A stretch of DNA of 64,000 nucleotides from Benincasa hispida (lineage: Eukaryota; Streptophyta; Magnoliopsida; Cucurbitales; Cucurbitaceae): assembly GCF_009727055.1 (NCBI RefSeq), contig NC_052349.1, positions 49,954,117-50,018,116 of the forward strand, in the 5' to 3' direction. Positions 22,498-33,073 of this stretch are shown in pieces. Each line of letters starts with the position of its first letter. The first letter of the stretch is position 1. Made by a program: the position numbers and the translations under genes. The notes under the pieces are model-generated. The model was not told the DNA's origin. It did not search any database and saw nothing but the letters and a program-made list of their open reading frames with translations.

Positions 22498-24144
22498 TCA
22501 GTGTTCTTCGTATGGAGACTGCATGAACTGACTTACCATACTCACTACATAAGAGATGTCGGGTCTAGTATGAGATAGATATATTAATTTCCCAACAAGT
22601 CGTTGATATCTTTCTTTGCTCACTGGAACACTTTTACTCATATTACTTAACTTTGCATTTGCTTCTATAGGGGTATCAATTGGTTTGCACCCCATCATAC
22701 CTGTTTCTTTAAGCAAGTCCAGAGTATACTTTCGTTGGGAAACTGAAATTCCTTCTCTTGATCGAGCTACTTTCATTCCAAGGAAGTATCTTAGTTTTCC
22801 AAGGTCCTTAATCTCGAATTCCTCAGCCATCTTTGTCTTCAATCGGTTAATCTCTGAGATATCATCGCCTGAAATAACAATGTCACCAACATAGACAATC
22901 AAAACTGCAATTTTCCCGGATACAGACCTTTTAGTAAACAGAGTATGATCAGAATGACCCTGTTTATATCCTTGCGACTTTACAAACATATTAAATCTGT
23001 CAAACCAAGCCCTTGGTGACTGTTTTAGCCCATATAAGGACTTTCTCAATCTACACACTCGGTGATTAAACTGTTTCTCGAATCCTGGGGGAGGACTCAT
23101 ATAGACTTCTTCCTCCAGTTCTCCATTGAGAAAGGCATTCTTCACATCAAGCTTGTCAAGGGGCCAATTCTTATTAACTGCAATAAAAAGAAGAACCCGA
23201 ACTGTGTTTAACTTTGCAACTAGCGAAAAAGTCTCGGAATAATCAACCCCAAAAGTTCGAGTAAAACCCCTGGCAACTAATCTGGCTTTGTATCTATCAA
23301 CAGTTCTATTGGGCCTATACTTTATTGTGAACACCCATTTACATCCAACTGCTTTATGACCATTTGGATGATTGACTTGATCCCACGTATGATTTTTCTC
23401 GAGAGCTCTCATTTCTTCCATAACTGTGGCTTTCCATTCAGGACTTTCCAACGCTGTGTGTATACTGTTTGGTATCACCACTGTGTCTAGGTTTGTAGTG
23501 AGGACCTTGAACTCAGGAGATAAATTACTATAGGATAGGTAACTCTGCAACGAATATTTAATACATGATTTCATACCTTTCCTTAGGGCAATCGGAAGAT
23601 CAAGGGATTCATCTCTATCTTTACTTTCTTCTGACATACTGCATTCTCCCTCCGGTTCTGTTATTTTCCCACTCTCAACATTTTTTCCAATGGGAATAAG
23701 AGATGCTTCTTTTCCAGGTTCTACCATGTCCTCAAAACCATTTGTCTCTACACCATCATCGACCTCAATCACATCCTTGTTATCATTATCTTCCCTGTTT
23801 TTGCTCTCAATATTTTCAACACAAGCATCAGTTTTGTCACATTTATTATTATGATCAGGGATAGAACTACTAGTACCTGGAACTGATCTCTGTTTAGACT
23901 CATGAACTGGAGCCGGAGAGATAACAGGCGGCGCTATTTCCTTTCTGAGATTCTTTCTATAGTATGTGATCCAAGAGACTTGTTTGGTTGGGAGGATAGG
24001 TACGTTGATACTCACATCAAGGATGGGTTCAGGTTCAAGTAAGGCAGAAAGGCTGGGACCCCAATTGGTTTCTTTACTAGAATGCTCCCCCTGGAGAGAA
24101 CCATTGGGAAAGAATGAATGATCTTCAAAGAATGTCACATCCAT
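22498..24144 (-). pseudogene. Copia reverse transcriptase (catalytic YVGD)
   Basis: A 548-codon open frame holds the integrase-RT linker and the RT. RT landmarks are WKATVMEEMRALEKNHTWD, ARLVARGFTRTFGVDYSETF, LDVKNAFLNGELEEEVYM and LRKSLYGLKQSPRAWFDRF. The catalytic box is Y-V-G-D at 22882-22893 instead of Y-V-D-D, so one of the two metal-binding aspartates is lost and the enzyme should be inactive, although the frame is otherwise open. DISYVVSMVSQFM near the C-terminus is usual for the family. Confidence 0.9.
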
Positions 24145-24192
24145 AGAGACAAAGTATTTTCTGGAAGGAGGGTGATAACACTTGTACCCACA

Positions 24193-25050
24193 CTAATATA
24201 GATGGTACCCTACAAAAATGCATTTTTGTGTCCAAAGGGTAAACTTGGTACGATTAGGTCCATGTGTATGAACGAACACCACATAGCCAAAGACACGAAG
24301 AGGTACATCAGAAAGAAATCTGGAATTTGGGTAAGACTCTTTGAAGAAATCTAAGGGGGTTTGGAATTTTAGGACCCGGGATAGCATGCGGTTTATTAGA
24401 TAGGCTGCTGTCAAGATAGCATCACCNATCTAAGGGGGTTTGGAATTTTAGGACCCGGGATAGCATGCGGTTTATTAGATAGGCTGCTGTCAAGATAGCA
24501 TCACCCCACGAATAAGAGGGAAGGGAAGTTGACAACATAAGAGAACGGGCAACTTCAACAAGGTGACGGTTTTTCCGTTCGGCCACTCCATTTTGTTGAG
24601 GATTATACGCACAAGAACTCTGCTAGACAACACCTTTGGAGACAAGGAATTCGCGTAAGGCGTTACTAAGGTATTCTCAACCATTATCACTTCTGAGAAT
24701 AGTGATTTTAGCGTTGAACTGGGTTTCTATAGAATTGTAAAATTGTTGGAAAACTGAAGTGACTTCTGATTTATCTGTCAGAAGGAAAACCCAAGTTAGA
24801 CGAGTATGATCGTCAATAAAGGTTACAAACCAACGCTTCCCAGTTATGGTAGTGACTGGTGAAAGACCCTAGACATCGCTATAGAACAAAGTAAACGGTT
24901 TAGAGGGCTTACAGGGCTGAGAAGAGAAAGAAACGCGAGGCTGTTTAGCCTGGACATACATATCACATTTCAATTTAGAAATATTAATGTTGCGAAAAAG
25001 ATGAGGAAACAAATAATTCATATACTAGAAATTAGGATGGCCAAGCGATA
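24193..25050 (-). pseudogene. Copia integrase core, degraded
   Basis: Scattered frames show the integrase: the lower part (TAAYLINRMLSRVLKFQTPL, FGYVVFVHTHGPNRTKF, CIFVGY) at 24193-24414 and earlier pieces to 25050. The stretch is further confused by the 78-bp duplication around the N at 24427. Non-functional as assembled. Confidence 0.7.
24349..24505. repeat. Exact 78-bp duplication around a single N
   Basis: 24349-24426 and 24428-24505 are identical (ATCTAAGGGGGTTTGGAATT ... AAGATAGCATCACC) and are separated by one N at 24427. This is the pattern of two contig ends that overlap but were joined without merging. Confidence 0.95.
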
Positions 25051-25056
25051 ATGCCA

Positions 25057-25497
25057 TTACATATAATCAGTTTCAGAAATAGAAAAATGGGAAGAAAACA
25101 AACTAATCCTATCACATATCCTAAAGGAAGCTTCTTCAGTGAGGAAATAGAGTCCCATGTCATGCCGGGCAGTGCCAATCGTCATCCTTGAGTTCAGATC
25201 CTGAAAAACAACATCATCAGGTGAGAAGGTAACACGACACTTCAAATCTCTTGTAAGTTTACTAATAGATAACAGATCGTAAGACACTTTTGGCACATGC
25301 AACACATCTTGGAGTACTAAGCCGGTAAAGGGGGACACTCGTCCTTTTCTAGCAACGGGAGCAAAGGACCCATCTGCAATTCTGATTCTCTCATTTCCAG
25401 CACCAGGTTGATAAGATAAAAATTGATCAGAAACGCCAGTTAAGTGATCTGTGGCTCCTGAGTCTAATATCCACGGTTTATTACCAATTATACTCAC
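25057..25497 (-). pseudogene. Copia protease and pre-integrase region
   Basis: The aspartic protease active site WILDSGATDHLTG is intact near the N-terminus, followed by VLQDVLHVPKVSYDLLSISK, a standard copia protease segment, and the start of the pre-integrase domain (MTIGTARHDMGLYFL). Stops follow. The protease would cleave the gag-pol polyprotein. Confidence 0.85.
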
Positions 25498-25808
25498 AAG
25501 GCCAAGGAGTGAAAAGTACCTGTATGGGCGATTGCATTTACACCCACTGTAGTAGTAGTGCTCTGAGTAGTTTCTTGATTCTGAGTTTGAGTATCTCCAG
25601 TAACAGATTTACCTACAAGAGCCCGACTTGGCTGGCGTTTCTTACCATATGGCGGTCGACCGTGAAGTTTCCAGCACTGATCTTTAGTGTGCCTAGGTTT
25701 TTTGTAATGTTCACACACTGGGGGCGGCTTACTGTTCTGTTTATCTTGTACAGGGCCTGATGTTTTGGAAGCAGCGGAATCTGGTGGTGTTACAGGTGTA
25801 CTGTTCAT
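25494..25808 (-). pseudogene. Copia gag zinc-knuckle segment
   Basis: Contains CEHYKKPRHTKDQCWKLHG. The usual C-x2-C-x4-H-x4-C has its second cysteine replaced by tyrosine, so zinc binding is doubtful. It overlaps the adjoining frames by a few bases, indicating frameshifts on either side. Confidence 0.8.
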
Positions 25809-26572
25809 GGCCTCGACCTATCTTCCTCTAGGCGAACTTCAGAACAGACTTCCATTAGGGATGGTATAGGTTTGGTCCCCAATATACGACTGCGCACTGT
25901 ATCAAATTTAGAGTTGAGTCCTGCAAGAAAGTCATACACGCAATCCGTTTCTTCAAACTGATAATGAAACACTCCTCCACACGAACAGTTCCAAATCATC
26001 TCATGGCACAAATCCATCTCTTGCCACAACAGAGATAGCTTGTTAAAATAAGCAGTAACGTCCATCGTTCCCTGTTTGCATTCATGAACCTGCTTACGTA
26101 GAGTATATAAACGCGAGGCATTTTGTCTCTTGGAGTAGAGTTTCTGGGCTGCCTCCCAAATATCACGGGCTGTAGCTGCATACAATAAAGGTTTTCCAAC
26201 CTGAGGTTCCATACTTCCAATCAAAATCGACCTCAACAAAGAATCCTCTCCTTTCCACATTCGCTCTTGGGGATCACCGATCCTTGGTTTTGGTATTTCA
26301 CCTGTCAGATATCCAAATTTATGACGGCCCTCTAGGGCCATTTTAATAGATTGAGACCAAGAGAAGTAATTATCAACATTCAACTTTTCTCCTATAATAA
26401 TTCCAGAAGAATTGCCTATAGTTCCAGAACATAAATTTGAGGGGTAAGTAGGGAACGAAGTTACCGAGTTTTCAGGGTATGGTTGGTTCTTAGATGTCGA
26501 TCCTAGGACTTCCCCATTAGCAGCAAGCTGCTGCTGAAACATCTCGTTCTGTCGATTAATCTGCAACTGCAA
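25805..26572 (-). pseudogene. Copia gag (UBN2-type) domain
   Basis: The nucleocapsid/capsid region of copia, 255 codons open: LNVDNYFSWSQSIKMALEGR, YLTGEIPKPRIGDPQERMWK, ARDIWEAAQKLYSKRQNASR, LYTLRKQVHECKQGTMDVTA, FDTVRSRILGTKPIPSLMEV. A stretch around CHEMIWNCSCGGVFHYQFEE fits the family. Confidence 0.88.
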
Positions 26573-26689
26573 CTGGGTAACTTGATCTTGAATTATATTT
26601 CCTTGGTCATGGTGGTATGATGAAGACTAGCCCCCTCCAAACTCATCCGTGATCGGCAAAAACTATCCCATTCGGTTGCTCATACCCGG

Positions 26690-27253
26690 CTAGAAAATAC
26701 CCATACTTCTTCCATCTGTCCTTTGGTGTGGCATAGGTTGAGATGAGATATCGATCTGAGAGAAGGCCGGCAGCAACCCCAACGGACGGAAACTTAACTG
26801 ATCGGCGCTGGGCATCACGGATTTGGACCGGTCGGCAGTGGGTATAGCAGATCGTGGCTCCAAGGCGTCGGTTAGCAACGTCTGAGATCGGCCGGACAGG
26901 ATTCGAGTGGTCGGCCGCTTGTCGCCCTCGTCTGCATGCGTCCGAACCAGGTGGGTATTGAATGGTTCGTTGCCGTCTTCATCTGCACGCGACTGGATTG
27001 GGTGGGTAGTGGCTGGTTCGCTGGTCGCCGGTTGCTGGGTCTGGCGGCTGGTTGTTGGGTCTGCAAAGGAGATGGCCAGTGGTGGGTAGGGCAGCGGAGG
27101 CTGGTCTTCACGGAAGTGGGGAAGAAGGGTTTGGAAGTACTTGTCAATGGCTTTTTGGATAATACTGGTTATATCTGGATTATTGGTTTGGGATTCTCCT
27201 GTTGGATTTTCCTCAATGGTGGCCAGGGTTTCGTCTCCATTCTCTGATACCAT
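26690..27253 (-). pseudogene. Copia gag, N-terminal region
   Basis: The frame starts at the ATG at 27253-27251 (MVSENGDETLATIEENPTGE). This ATG is formed by the last A of the LTR and the first TG of the primer-binding site, so the first residues are encoded by the primer site itself. The frame is also open upstream into the LTR. A proline/threonine-rich region follows, with a stop at about 26690. Confidence 0.7.
27242..27252 (-). other. Primer-binding site of the copia element
   Basis: TGGTATCAGAG on the minus strand, exactly next to the LTR, complementary to the 3' end of initiator tRNA-Met. Confidence 0.92.
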
Positions 27254-27468
27254 GATGAAAAATAGAGTAGGGAAAAGAAAATAGCACACCAATGATTTAC
27301 GTGGAAAATCCTAATTAGGGAGAGAAACCACGAGATAAAGGGATTCTTATTAGAAATTGATACAAAGAAATACAACAAACCAACAGCTTAAATAGAGAAC
27401 AGGGAAACCCTAGGGTACAATGAAAAAGACAAAATTGCCCCTAGAGTGCAAAAACCCTAATTTCAACA
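27253..27468 (-). repeat. 5' LTR of the copia element
   Basis: 216 bp; same ends as the copy at 21729-21945. All substitutions I can see between the two are transitions. Confidence 0.92.
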
Positions 27469-28075
27469 GAATTCAAGAAAGATTGGGAATGCAACGAGGA
27501 AGGCATCACATTCATCAAGAAAATACTGAATACAAGATGAAGGCTGATCTTCCTAGCTTTGATGGCCGAATGGATGTCAAGGAATTCTTAGATTGGTCAA
27601 CAAAGGTTGAAAATTTTTTTAAATATGCAAACATTCCAGACGAACAGAAGGTAAAACTAGTGGCCTTCAGGTTCCAATGCAGTGCATCAGCTTGGTGGGA
27701 GCAACTCAAAACGAACTAAAGATATTATGGAAAACCACCAATCAAGTCTTTGGCCGAAGAAACTAAAGTTGATGAAGAAAAGATTTCTTCCATTAAACTA
27801 CCAACAGATCCTTTATAACCAATGTCAACTTTGCAAACAAGGGGATCAATCTATCTTTGATTACATTGAGGAATTTCATCTGCTAGGCACTCGAAATAAC
27901 CTACCAGAAACAAAACAGCGGTTGGTATCAAGATTTGTCCTTGGCCTTCGAGAAGAGATTAAAGAGGTAGTAAAATTACACTCAGTCACATATTTGGCAG
28001 ATGCCATCACACTAGTTACTACCATTGAAGAGAGTACGAGACAAAACAAATAAAGACTCATCAAAGAAAGAAATC
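27469..28075 (+). pseudogene. Gypsy gag (Retrotrans_gag), C-terminal part
   Basis: Continues the gag cut at 21728: LPSFDGRMDVKEFLDWSTKV, FFKYANIPDEQKVKLVAFRF and SASAWWEQLKTN, then after a stop at 27718 and a frame change QGDQSIFDYIEEFHLLGTRN and RLVSRFVLGLREEIKEVVKL. This is the capsid region of chromovirus-like gypsy elements. Confidence 0.85.
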
Positions 28076-28270
28076 TTGGGAACACCAACCACCTCCTTTT
28101 CGTAGAGCTTCCATAGAACAGTCACAGCAAAATACCTCTGAACCACTGCCAAACCAAACTAACAAACCAAGAAAGATGAGGTTGTTGCAAGACAGCCGAA
28201 TACTAGAGGAGCTGAGAACAATCTCCCAAAGAGAAATTCGAATCCTTATCAGCGAGCAGCCCTGGGAAAA

Positions 28271-28312
28271 TGTTTTCAATGTGGCCAACAAGGCCATCTC
28301 TCCAATGGATGC
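28271..28312 (+). pseudogene. Gypsy CCHC zinc knuckle
   Basis: In the frame reading GKCFQCGQQGHLSNGCPKCR the motif C-x2-C-x4-H-x4-C is complete (Cys codons at 28271, 28280 and 28310; His at 28295). It is out of frame with the longer open frame that covers it. Confidence 0.8.
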
Positions 28313-28399
28313 CCCAAATGCAGAACCTTGGCAATTCAAGAAAAAGATGCCAATGACGAAGCTGACTTTGATGAAGACACCACCGGATGAGCTTGCTTA

Positions 28400-28970
28400 C
28401 ATACAACTAGACCATGGTGACCAGCTTTCATGTGTTCTTCAACGAGTCTTGCTCACTCCTAAGTCTAAAAGCCATCCTCAATGGCACGCCCTTGTTTGCA
28501 CTTCGTGTACAATCAATCGGGTATGTCAAGTGATCATAGATAGTCGAAGCACCAAAAATATTGTCTCCAAGAAGCTCGTCTCTACCCTCAACTTGAAAGT
28601 TGAACCACATCCGAATCCATATAAGGTAAATTGGATCACAAAAAAGGGCGAAACCTCTATCAAAGAAATTTTGCACCGTGCCTCTGTCTATAGGAAACTT
28701 GTACCAAGATCAAATTATATGCGATGTCCTAAAATGGATATCTGTCATATATTATCGGGACGCCCGTGGCAATATGACAATAAGGCATTCCACAACGGCC
28801 GAGATAATACATATGAATTCAATTGGATGGGTAAGAAAGTGGTGCTACTCCCCCTCAGTAAGTCTATACCACAGCAATCAAGGTATCTTCTTCTACACAA
28901 AAACAACTTTTTCTATTATTTCCAAACAAAGATCCTTTACATATTAAGGAACAATCTCTCTTAGCATTTG
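28400..28970 (+). pseudogene. Gypsy aspartic protease (active site DSR)
   Basis: CQVIIDSRSTKNIVSKKLVS with LNLKVEPHPNPYKVNWITKK matches the retropepsin region of this gypsy type. The active-site D-S-G reads D-S-R (28538-28546), which should abolish activity. The following stretch decays into stops. Confidence 0.8.
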
Positions 28971-29094
28971 TTGTCAAACAAGATCCTTTTGAAACACAGA
29001 ACCACGAGCACTTAGATCCACATATTTCCGATTTACTAAAAGACTTTCCTTTCCTCTTAGAAGAACCTCAAACTTTACCTCCCCTAAGAAACAT

Positions 29095-30015
29095 TCAATA
29101 CCAAATAGATTTGACACCAGGTAGTACCTTACCTAATTTTCCCTATTATCGTATGAGTCCTAAAGAATATGAAACATTGCACACACACAGATACATAATC
29201 TTCTAGACGGTCATATACAACCTAGCTTTAGTCCATGTGTCGTGCCCGCTTTACTTGCATCTAAAAAAGATGGTTCTTGGTGCCTTTGTGTAGATAATAG
29301 GGCAATAAACAAAATCACAATCAAACATAGGTTTCCTATACCATGCTCATTAGATTTATTAGATCAAATAGGAGGAGCATCAATTTTCTCTAAAATAGAT
29401 CTAAGCAGATACCACCAAATAAAAATATGACCTGGAGACGAATGAAAAACAGCCTTTAAAACAAATGAAGGCCTTTTTGAAGGATTAGTTATGCCTTTTG
29501 GCCTTTCAAATTCTCCAAGTACCTTTATGCGTTTAATGAATCAAGTTTTATTACCTTATTTAAATAAATCTATAGTAGTTTACACAGTGACATTAATTTA
29601 CATTTGTACTCATGAAGCACATCTTGAACATTTGCAAATTATCTTTAATGTTCTAAAAGAAAATGCTTTATGTATAAATTTAAAGAAATGCTCTTTTCTT
29701 CAGCATCAATTATACTTTTTAGGATTCCTAATAAGTTCTAGAGGAGTTAGTCTAGATCCTAAGAAAATTGAAGCAATTCTAGATTGGACCCAACCTAAGT
29801 CAGTTAAAGAAATTCAAAGTTTCCCAGGCTTAGCTTCATTCTATAGAAAATTCATAAGAAATTTTAGTACCATTGCTGGCCCTTTGACTGCATGTTTAAA
29901 AACTAAAGTTCCTTTCTCGTGGGGTGATGAACAAACTACTAGCTTTGAAGAACTTAAAACAGCACTAAGTACAATTGCAGTCCTCGGTTTTCCAGATTGT
30001 CAGAAACCTTTTTGA
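29095..30015 (+). pseudogene. Gypsy reverse transcriptase (YxDD lost)
   Basis: RT blocks are clear: [34 protein letters not shown], then after stops at 29429-29446 FKTNEGLFEGLVMPFGLSNS and PSTFMRLMNQVLLPYLNKSI, and the thumb (KKIEAILDWTQPKSVKEIQS, FPGLASFYRKFIRNFSTIAG). The catalytic box at 29581-29592 reads Y-T-V-T instead of Y-x-D-D. Confidence 0.9.
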
Positions 30016-30300
30016 GGTATATGGTTGCTTCTGATGTAGGAATAGGAGTTGTCCTCAGTCAAGATAAACACCCTATTGAGTTTTTTTAGTGAAAAGTAAG
30101 TTCTAGACAAAAATGGTCAACCTACGAGCAAGAACTCTACTCCTTAGTACAGGCCCTAAAACAATGGGAACATTACCTTCTTGGTAAAAAATTTTGTTAA
30201 CTGACCATTCCTTCAACAGTTCGATTTTTCATCAAACATACTCCAGGTAATATTAATAAAGTTGTGGATGCTCTACGTTGTAAAGGTACACTTCTAACTC
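30016..30300 (+). pseudogene. Gypsy RNase H, degraded
   Basis: ASDVGIGVVLSQDKHPIEFF and WSTYEQELYSLVQALKQWEH, then YLLGKKF, readable across frameshifts. This matches the gypsy RNase H following the RT thumb. Confidence 0.75.
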
Positions 30301-30309
30301 TACTTCAAG

Positions 30310-31548
30310 GTGAAGTTGTACCCTACTGACCCTGTTTCAAAAATATCTGGTATGCTTGTTCAAATCACCTTCCAACAAATTATTTCCATAATTTTTATGG
30401 CTTCCTTTTTTAAAAATGACACTCTATACATCCCACATACCACAATTCGAGAGTTGCTTTTAAAAGAAGCCCATTTGGGTGGGTTAGCTGGACATTTCAG
30501 TAGAGATAAGACTTTACCACTTCTTTCTTCCAAATTTTATTGGCCTCAATTAAAAAAAGATGTCAATTTTGTTAAAAGATGTTTTTTATGTCAAACTTCA
30601 GAGGGATCTAGTTCAAATCAATGACTTTACTCCCCACTATCCATACCAAACAACATTTGGGAAGACTTATCCATGGATTTTGTCCTTAGTTTACCTAGAA
30701 CTCAACGAGGATATGACTCCATTTAGTAGTTGTTGATTGATTTAGCAAAATGGCACATTTCTTAGCTTGTAAAAAGACTAATGATGCTCTGAATGTTGCA
30801 AATTTATTTTTTAAGGAAATCATCCAACTTCATGGTATACCAAAAAGCATAGTATCTGATAGAGACATCAAGTTCATGAGTTATTTCTAGCGATCTTTAT
30901 GGAAAAGGTTCAGCACTAACCTCCTTTTAGTTCAACTAGCCATTCACAAACAGATGGACAAACAAAGGTTACTAATCGCACACTTGGTAACCTCTCACCT
31001 TGTCTAAGTGGAGACAAACCCCATCAACAGGATCTTGCACTTTCTCAAGCTGAGTTTGCCTTCAATAACATGGTGAACCGTTCTATAGGGAAGTGTCCCT
31101 TGAAATTGTTTGCACTCAAGTCCATAGACTAACTCTGGATCATGCTAATTTACCCATTCCTGTTGACCTTAGTGATGAAATAAGCATCATGGCTGATCAA
31201 GTGATGAACATAGACGAAGAAGTTCGCCAACACTTAGAGAACACTACTGCCTCTTACAAATTCAAGGCTGATGAACGCAAAAGAGATGCTAATTTCAAGA
31301 TTGGAGACTTAGTCACGATACATCTAAAGAAAAGCATATTACCAACCGGTCAACATTCTAAACTTACCAACAAGAAGATAGGCCCTTTTCCTATTCTAGA
31401 GAAAGTTGGACCAAACGCACATTACATATATCTACCGCCTATAATGAAGATCAGCTCAACATTCAATGTCTCAGTTATTTATCATTACCAAACTCCAGAC
31501 CAACTCAGTGACGAGTTTGTTCTTCTCAAGCGGGTAGAATTGATGTAG
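30310..31548 (+). pseudogene. Gypsy integrase
   Basis: The H2C2 zinc finger is present (HLGGLAGHFSRDKTLPLL ... CFLCQT) at 30420-30600. The core follows in broken frames ([42 protein letters not shown]). The C-terminal part 31093-31548 is open, with TASYKFKADERKRDANFKIG, LTNKKIGPFPILEKVGPNAH and STFNVSVIYHYQTPDQLSDE. No chromodomain is visible. The frame ends just before the 3' LTR. Confidence 0.85.
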
Positions 31549-31740
31549 GAATTATAAACAATCTTCCTTTGTTGAATTCTTTTAATATTAGTTTAAATTT
31601 TAGTAGCTTTTATGTATTTGTAATAAAGTGGTTGACTGGCTACCTAGGTGTCTAGTCATATCAGCTTGCACAATAGGCTTTTAGCCTCCAATTATTCAAT
31701 AATACAAGATTTGTTCATTGAGTTCTTGAAGAATACGTCA
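31541..31740 (+). repeat. 3' LTR of the gypsy element
   Basis: Same start and end as the 5' LTR; preceded by the purine-rich AAGCGGGTAGAAT. It lost an 11-bp stretch and the TATA box relative to the 5' LTR. Confidence 0.9.
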
Positions 31741-31745
31741 AAACT

Positions 31746-32499
31746 ACTTCCAAGTGAAGATTCAATAATTCTTGGATGGTTACAAACTTTTGAGTGGGTG
31801 ATTGGAAAGACCAATTTTCAGATTTATGGAGCTTTAATAGTTTTTTTTCACAAAAGGCATGCGCCTAAGGCACGTCTTAGTTTGTGAGCCTCGCCTTTCC
31901 AAAGCGAGGTGCCAAACCTGCGCCTTGGGCCTAGGCGCGTGTCCAAGAGGGCTTTTCAAAACACTGTCCTCAAGGATTACTTAACAACTTTCTTTTCTCA
32001 TAATTTCATAATCATAGTTTTCATCCTTCAAATTTGAATTCTTGACCAAATACCCGGAACAAAAAAAGTTTGGCTTGAATTTAAGCAGTGCTAAAAAAAC
32101 AGAGAAACCAATAAATGGACGTAGTATATATAATTTTCAAAAATCAAAAACTAAGAACCAAATAGTTATTCAGTGAGACAATTCCACAACTCACAAACAG
32201 CAATAACAACCAAGAGGGGAAAAATGCTCCACAAGAGAAAACGTCATAAACTGATATAAACTAATAAACGAAATTTGAAACAGGGAATGAAAATCATGTT
32301 TCTAGGAGCAGAAGAAACAGGCAAAGTTTTGCCAACATCATACACATTCGCATTTTGAACCACTGAGTTCTCGGATGGATAATGGTTGGTAAAATTAACA
32401 GTCAACCGGAAAGCCAAAACTTAAGATGATAGAGAAAAAGTGTAGAATGAAGCAATTAGAAATAAAAATTGGACAGACGGAAAGAGAGATCAAACCCTA
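31746..32499. other. No gene seen; GC-rich palindromic patch at 31850-31955
   Basis: Mostly AT-rich. The patch 31850-31955 is strikingly GC-rich and contains inverted words (ATGCGCCTAAGGC, TGCGCCTTGGGCCTAGGCGC). No coding region is supported. Confidence 0.6.
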
Positions 32500-32760
32500 G
32501 ATGATCATTAGCCCGAGAACTGAGAAGAGGACTCCGAATCTGAGCAGGTGGATGGAGGAGACAATGCGATCCTACAAGATCGAGAATTTCACACCTCAAA
32601 ATCTGGCGGAATCGATAAATTTTCCGATTTGATGGAGATCAGAACAAGAAAGAGAGAGACCACGCTCCCAAAAGTCCGACGCGAGAGAGAGAGAGAGAGA
32701 GAGAGCGAGAGACGGGGGAAAGAAGATGTACGATTTGTTTTAAGAACCAAACTTCTACAA
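32500..32760 (-). promoter_or_regulatory. Leader-like sequence, possible 5' UTR exon
   Basis: On the minus strand a CT-rich (CT)n leader is followed by a GC-balanced sequence with a short upstream ORF and GATCATCTAGGGTTTGATCT, typical of plant 5' UTRs. A GT-type donor (CTT|GTAGGA at about 32575) is possible. No coding frame follows before the gypsy element. It faces the F-box gene at 18397-19146 and could be its first exon; this is a guess. Confidence 0.3.
32683..32705. repeat. (GA)n microsatellite
   Basis: Pure GA/GAGA tract of about 23 bp with a GCGAGA extension, within the leader-like sequence. Confidence 0.9.
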
Positions 32761-32811
32761 AGTTCCTTTTTTTAATTTTTAATTAGTAAATGACTACTTC
32801 CATGCTTTTTT

Positions 32812-33064
32812 TCAGTACAAACAGTAACAAAACAGAAGCCAAACGAACACTACACAGGTCGAAGAGCTGGAAAGAACAGCGAAATCAGTATAATAAAGAG
32901 ATTCCAAATCAGGGAGAAAGTTGCTGAGCCACAGTAAACTCGAAACCAAAGAACCATCTCGCGCTAAAGAATGCGCTGATAAATTATGTTCTCTCGGAGC
33001 ATACTGAAAAGACACCAAATGGAACAAAGGTAAAACGGTTAATGTCAACCACGTCTAGAAGGGC
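32812..33064 (-). pseudogene. RNase H-like (RVT_3) protein, C-terminal piece
   Basis: The minus frame gives FHLVSFQYAPREHNLSAHSL, ARDGSLVSSLLWLSNFLPDL, the C-terminal end of plant RVT_3 RNase H-like proteins (the family tail normally has a HN-x-A-D/H-x-LA motif). The N-terminal part lies at 37599-37960; the Mutator-like element separates the two. Confidence 0.75.
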
Positions 33065-33073
33065 CAAAATCTC

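Larger units (their letters stand above)
21729..27468 (-). mobile_element. Ty1/copia retrotransposon, nearly complete
   Basis: Inserted in the gypsy gag, with perfect target duplications GAATT at 21724-21728 and 27469-27473. LTRs 21729-21945 and 27253-27468 differ by about 11 transitions and one indel. A primer site adjoins the right LTR and a purine tract adjoins the left LTR. Polyprotein order from right to left is gag, knuckle, protease, integrase, RT, RNase H. An assembly duplication lies at 24349-24505. Confidence 0.95.
20999..31740 (+). mobile_element. Ty3/gypsy retrotransposon with nested copia
   Basis: Short LTRs (20999-21214 and 31541-31740), perfect target duplications AAACT (20994-20998 and 31741-31745), a primer site after the 5' LTR, and the gypsy order gag, protease, RT, RNase H, integrase. 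Gag is interrupted by the minus-strand copia at 21729-27468. By eye the LTRs differ at about 14 of 200 aligned positions plus several small indels. The integrase end (STFNVSVIYHYQ) resembles chromovirus-type plant gypsy elements; no chromodomain is seen. Confidence 0.9.
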
